Both the position numbers and the translations under genes were made by a program. From Myxococcales bacterium (lineage in GTDB: Bacteria > Myxococcota_A > Polyangia > Polyangiales > Ga0077539), in contig JAAFIF010000005.1 of the NCBI GenBank assembly GCA_013298625.1, forward strand, positions 1-64,000: a stretch of DNA of 64,000 bases, written 5' to 3'. The notes beneath the pieces were generated by a model. That model saw only the letters and a program-made list of their open reading frames with translations, was not told the DNA's origin and searched no databases. Shown here in pieces: positions 62,533-64,000 of the stretch (position 1 is its first letter; each line of letters starts with the position of its first letter).

Positions 62533-62555
62533 AATACCGATTGCCGATCGGTGTT
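62533..62555. promoter_or_regulatory. Inverted repeat upstream of the BlaI-type gene (candidate operator)
   Basis: ACCGAT-N5-ATCGGT (62536-62552), extended by AA/TT at the edges with one mismatch, lies 28 bases before the repressor ATG and downstream of a TAATCT-like -10 at 62514-62519. It may be the site of autorepression (inference). Confidence 0.4.
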
Positions 62556-62579
62556 CGGGGGACTAGGGTCGCTCTCGCG

Positions 62580-62987
62580 ATGGACATCCCGGCGTTGGGC
62601 GAGCTCGAGAGCGCCGTTCTGGACTTCTTGTGGGAGCACGGGACGAGCGAAGCGAAGGACGTGCACAAGGCGCTCGGCGCTCGGCGCGAGATCACGCTGA
62701 GCACGATTCAGAGCACGCTCGAGCGGCTCTATCGCAAGCGGCTGCTCATGCGCGAGAAGGTGAGCCACGCGTATCGGTACGCGACGGTGCTGACGCGCAG
62801 CGAGTTTCGGGCGCGCGCGATGGCCGAGGCCGCTGGGGACCTGAAGCAAGCGGACAGCAACGGGGTGCTGGCGGCGTTTGTGGACCTGGTGGCGCGCTCG
62901 GACAAAAACGCGCTCGATGAGCTCGCGCGCATCGTCGAGCGGGCGCAAGAAGAGCGCAGGCCGAGCAAGGGCGGGAGGAGCTCGTGA
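62580..62987 (+). CDS. BlaI/MecI-family winged-helix repressor
   Basis: A 135-residue protein with LGELESAVLDFLWEHGTSEA at the start and STIQSTLERLYRKRLLMREK near residue 40, the recognition-helix and wing pattern of BlaI/MecI repressors. In the staphylococcal system the repressor is cut when a membrane sensor protease detects beta-lactam; whether that applies here is not known. The stop overlaps the start of the next gene by four bases (GTGA), tying repressor and protease genes together. An in-frame upstream start at 62520 would include the operator. Confidence 0.85.
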   Translation: MDIPALGELESAVLDFLWEHGTSEAKDVHKALGARREITLSTIQSTLERLYRKRLLMREKVSHAYRYATVLTRSEFRARAMAEAAGDLKQADSNGVLAAFVDLVARSDKNALDELARIVERAQEERRPSKGGRSS

Positions 62988-63931
62988 GCTTGATCGCAGG
63001 CTCGTACGTGCTCGCGGCGATGGGCGCCCTCGCGGCGGCGCCGGTCGTCGCGATGGCGCAGCGCGCGCTGCTCGCGCACACGCGGGCGATGGCGCCGAGA
63101 GAGCGGGCGCGGTGGATCGTCGGGATGCTGGCGTTTCCGTGGGCCGTCGGCGCGGGGCTGGTGCTGGTGACGCTCGGGCACTGCGTGGTGCCGGGGTGGT
63201 TCGGGGCGGTGGACGACTGTGTTCCGGGCGTCGGGGTGTGCGCGAGGGACGGGGCGCCCGTGGGCCGAGCGACGCTGGTGCTCGCCGCGCTGCTGTCGCT
63301 GCGACCGCTGCACGCGCTGTGGCGCGCGACGCTGGGCGTGATGGCCTCGCGCCGCGCGGCCCGTCGGCTGCGCGCGCTCGGAGCGAAGAGCGAGGCGCAC
63401 GAAGGGTGGACGGTGCCCGGGACCTTGGCGGCCGTCGTGGGGTTTCCCAAGCAAGAGCTCTTCGTCGGCGACGCGCTGCACGGAGCGCTCAGCGCGCACG
63501 AGCTCGAGGCGCTCGTCGCCCACGAGCGCGCACACCAGTCGCACAACGACCTCTGGCGCAAGCTCGCCGCGCGCGTGTTGGCTTCAGCGCACTTCGACGC
63601 CACCGGACGCGAGCTGCTCGACGCGCTCGACCTCGCCATCGAACAGCGCTGCGACGAGAGCGCCACCGAGCACGTTCGCGACCCGCTCGTCGTGGCCCGC
63701 GCGCTCGTTCAAGCAGCGACAGTCAGCGCCGAGCACGATCGCCGCGCGGCCGCGCCGAAGACGCTTCCTGCGCGCATCGCCGCGCTCTGCACGCCCGCAT
63801 GGGTCGCGCAGCCGCTGCTCGCGGTCACCGCAGTGGCGGCGATCACCGTCGCCACCGCCGCGAGCATCTTGTTCGCTCATCGCGTGCACACCGTCGCCGA
63901 GACGATGCTCGCCGCCCTCGCCCGAGCGTGA
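62984..63931 (+). CDS. M56-type (BlaR1-like) membrane zinc metalloprotease
   Basis: The 315-residue membrane protein has helices near residues 1-25, 45-65, 90-110 and a C-terminal one near 275-300. The zinc motif is VAHERAHQSHNDL (HExxH) near residue 177, followed by the conserved third-ligand segment EQRCDESA near residue 216. The layout is the protease half of BlaR1. The extracellular penicillin-binding sensor domain is absent; the chain ends soon after the last helix. It probably cuts the BlaI-type repressor encoded just before it, in response to an unknown signal. Confidence 0.85.
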   Translation: MSLIAGSYVLAAMGALAAAPVVAMAQRALLAHTRAMAPRERARWIVGMLAFPWAVGAGLVLVTLGHCVVPGWFGAVDDCVPGVGVCARDGAPVGRATLVLAALLSLRPLHALWRATLGVMASRRAARRLRALGAKSEAHEGWTVPGTLAAVVGFPKQELFVGDALHGALSAHELEALVAHERAHQSHNDLWRKLAARVLASAHFDATGRELLDALDLAIEQRCDESATEHVRDPLVVARALVQAATVSAEHDRRAAAPKTLPARIAALCTPAWVAQPLLAVTAVAAITVATAASILFAHRVHTVAETMLAALARA

Positions 63932-64000
63932 GCCACGCGCCCATGAACCTCCGTACAAACAGTGGCACGAAAGAAAAACCGATGACACATCGGCTTTTGT

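Overview
This is a high-GC (roughly two thirds G+C), gene-dense bacterial chromosome segment. It most likely comes from a member of the Myxococcota (order Polyangiales or a relative). The strongest clue is four secreted proteins that end in a MYXO-CTERM-type sorting signal (a Cys-x-Cys motif, a hydrophobic helix and an Arg-rich tail) at 24218-25069, 49232-52495, 52961-56116 and 56232-58049. Long Asp-rich thrombospondin-type-3 repeats, many putative lipoproteins and stop-start overlaps (ATGA, GTGA, TGATG) between co-transcribed genes fit that group. I found no rRNA, tRNA, CRISPR array, insertion sequence, prophage or plasmid function. Most long open frames opposite or out of phase with the listed genes are artefacts of high GC and are left out.

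Left part (1-24 kb): a partial pyruvate:ferredoxin oxidoreductase gene (nifJ) runs off the window start. It follows a J-domain protein / DnaK-type Hsp70 / proline-rich protein set on the minus strand. Arginine biosynthesis genes (argB, argD-argF) are interrupted by an opposite-strand gene for an exported protein. Then come glnE (glutamine synthetase regulation), ilvE (branched-chain transaminase), a Tyr/Pro-rich exported barrel-like protein, alaS, a TolB-like/barrel exported protein, a TonB-dependent receptor with an overlapping lipoprotein gene, and a short MYXO-CTERM protein.

Middle (25-38 kb): a minus-strand operon encodes an OPA-type MFS transporter, an FG-GAP lipoprotein and a small membrane protein. 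A five-gene minus-strand run (29878-35177) follows: alpha/beta hydrolase, STAS-like protein, acetoacetate-decarboxylase-like protein, carotenoid-desaturase-like FAD enzyme and a membrane protein with two lycopene-cyclase-type repeats. The last three are tightly packed and look like an undescribed isoprenoid or lipid-modifying module. Next are queE and queD (7-deazaguanine synthesis). queE carries an in-frame palindromic repeat insertion. Downstream is a small unknown gene behind an 18-bp palindrome of CTGT-N8-ACAG form.

Right part (38-64 kb): several uncharacterised lipoproteins, a metallophosphoesterase, a thioesterase/WD40/dihydrouridine-synthase overlap cluster, and a zwf-opcA-pgl operon for the oxidative pentose phosphate pathway. 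Three large MYXO-CTERM surface proteins follow. A two-gene beta-oxidation-type operon (SDR + hydratase + three SCP2 domains; SCP2-type thiolase) sits behind two tandem TetR/FadR-like palindromes. The window ends with a BlaI-type repressor and an M56-type membrane protease. The only gap above 300 bases is 52496-52960; it holds an eight-codon open frame with a strong ribosome binding site and nothing else I can name.
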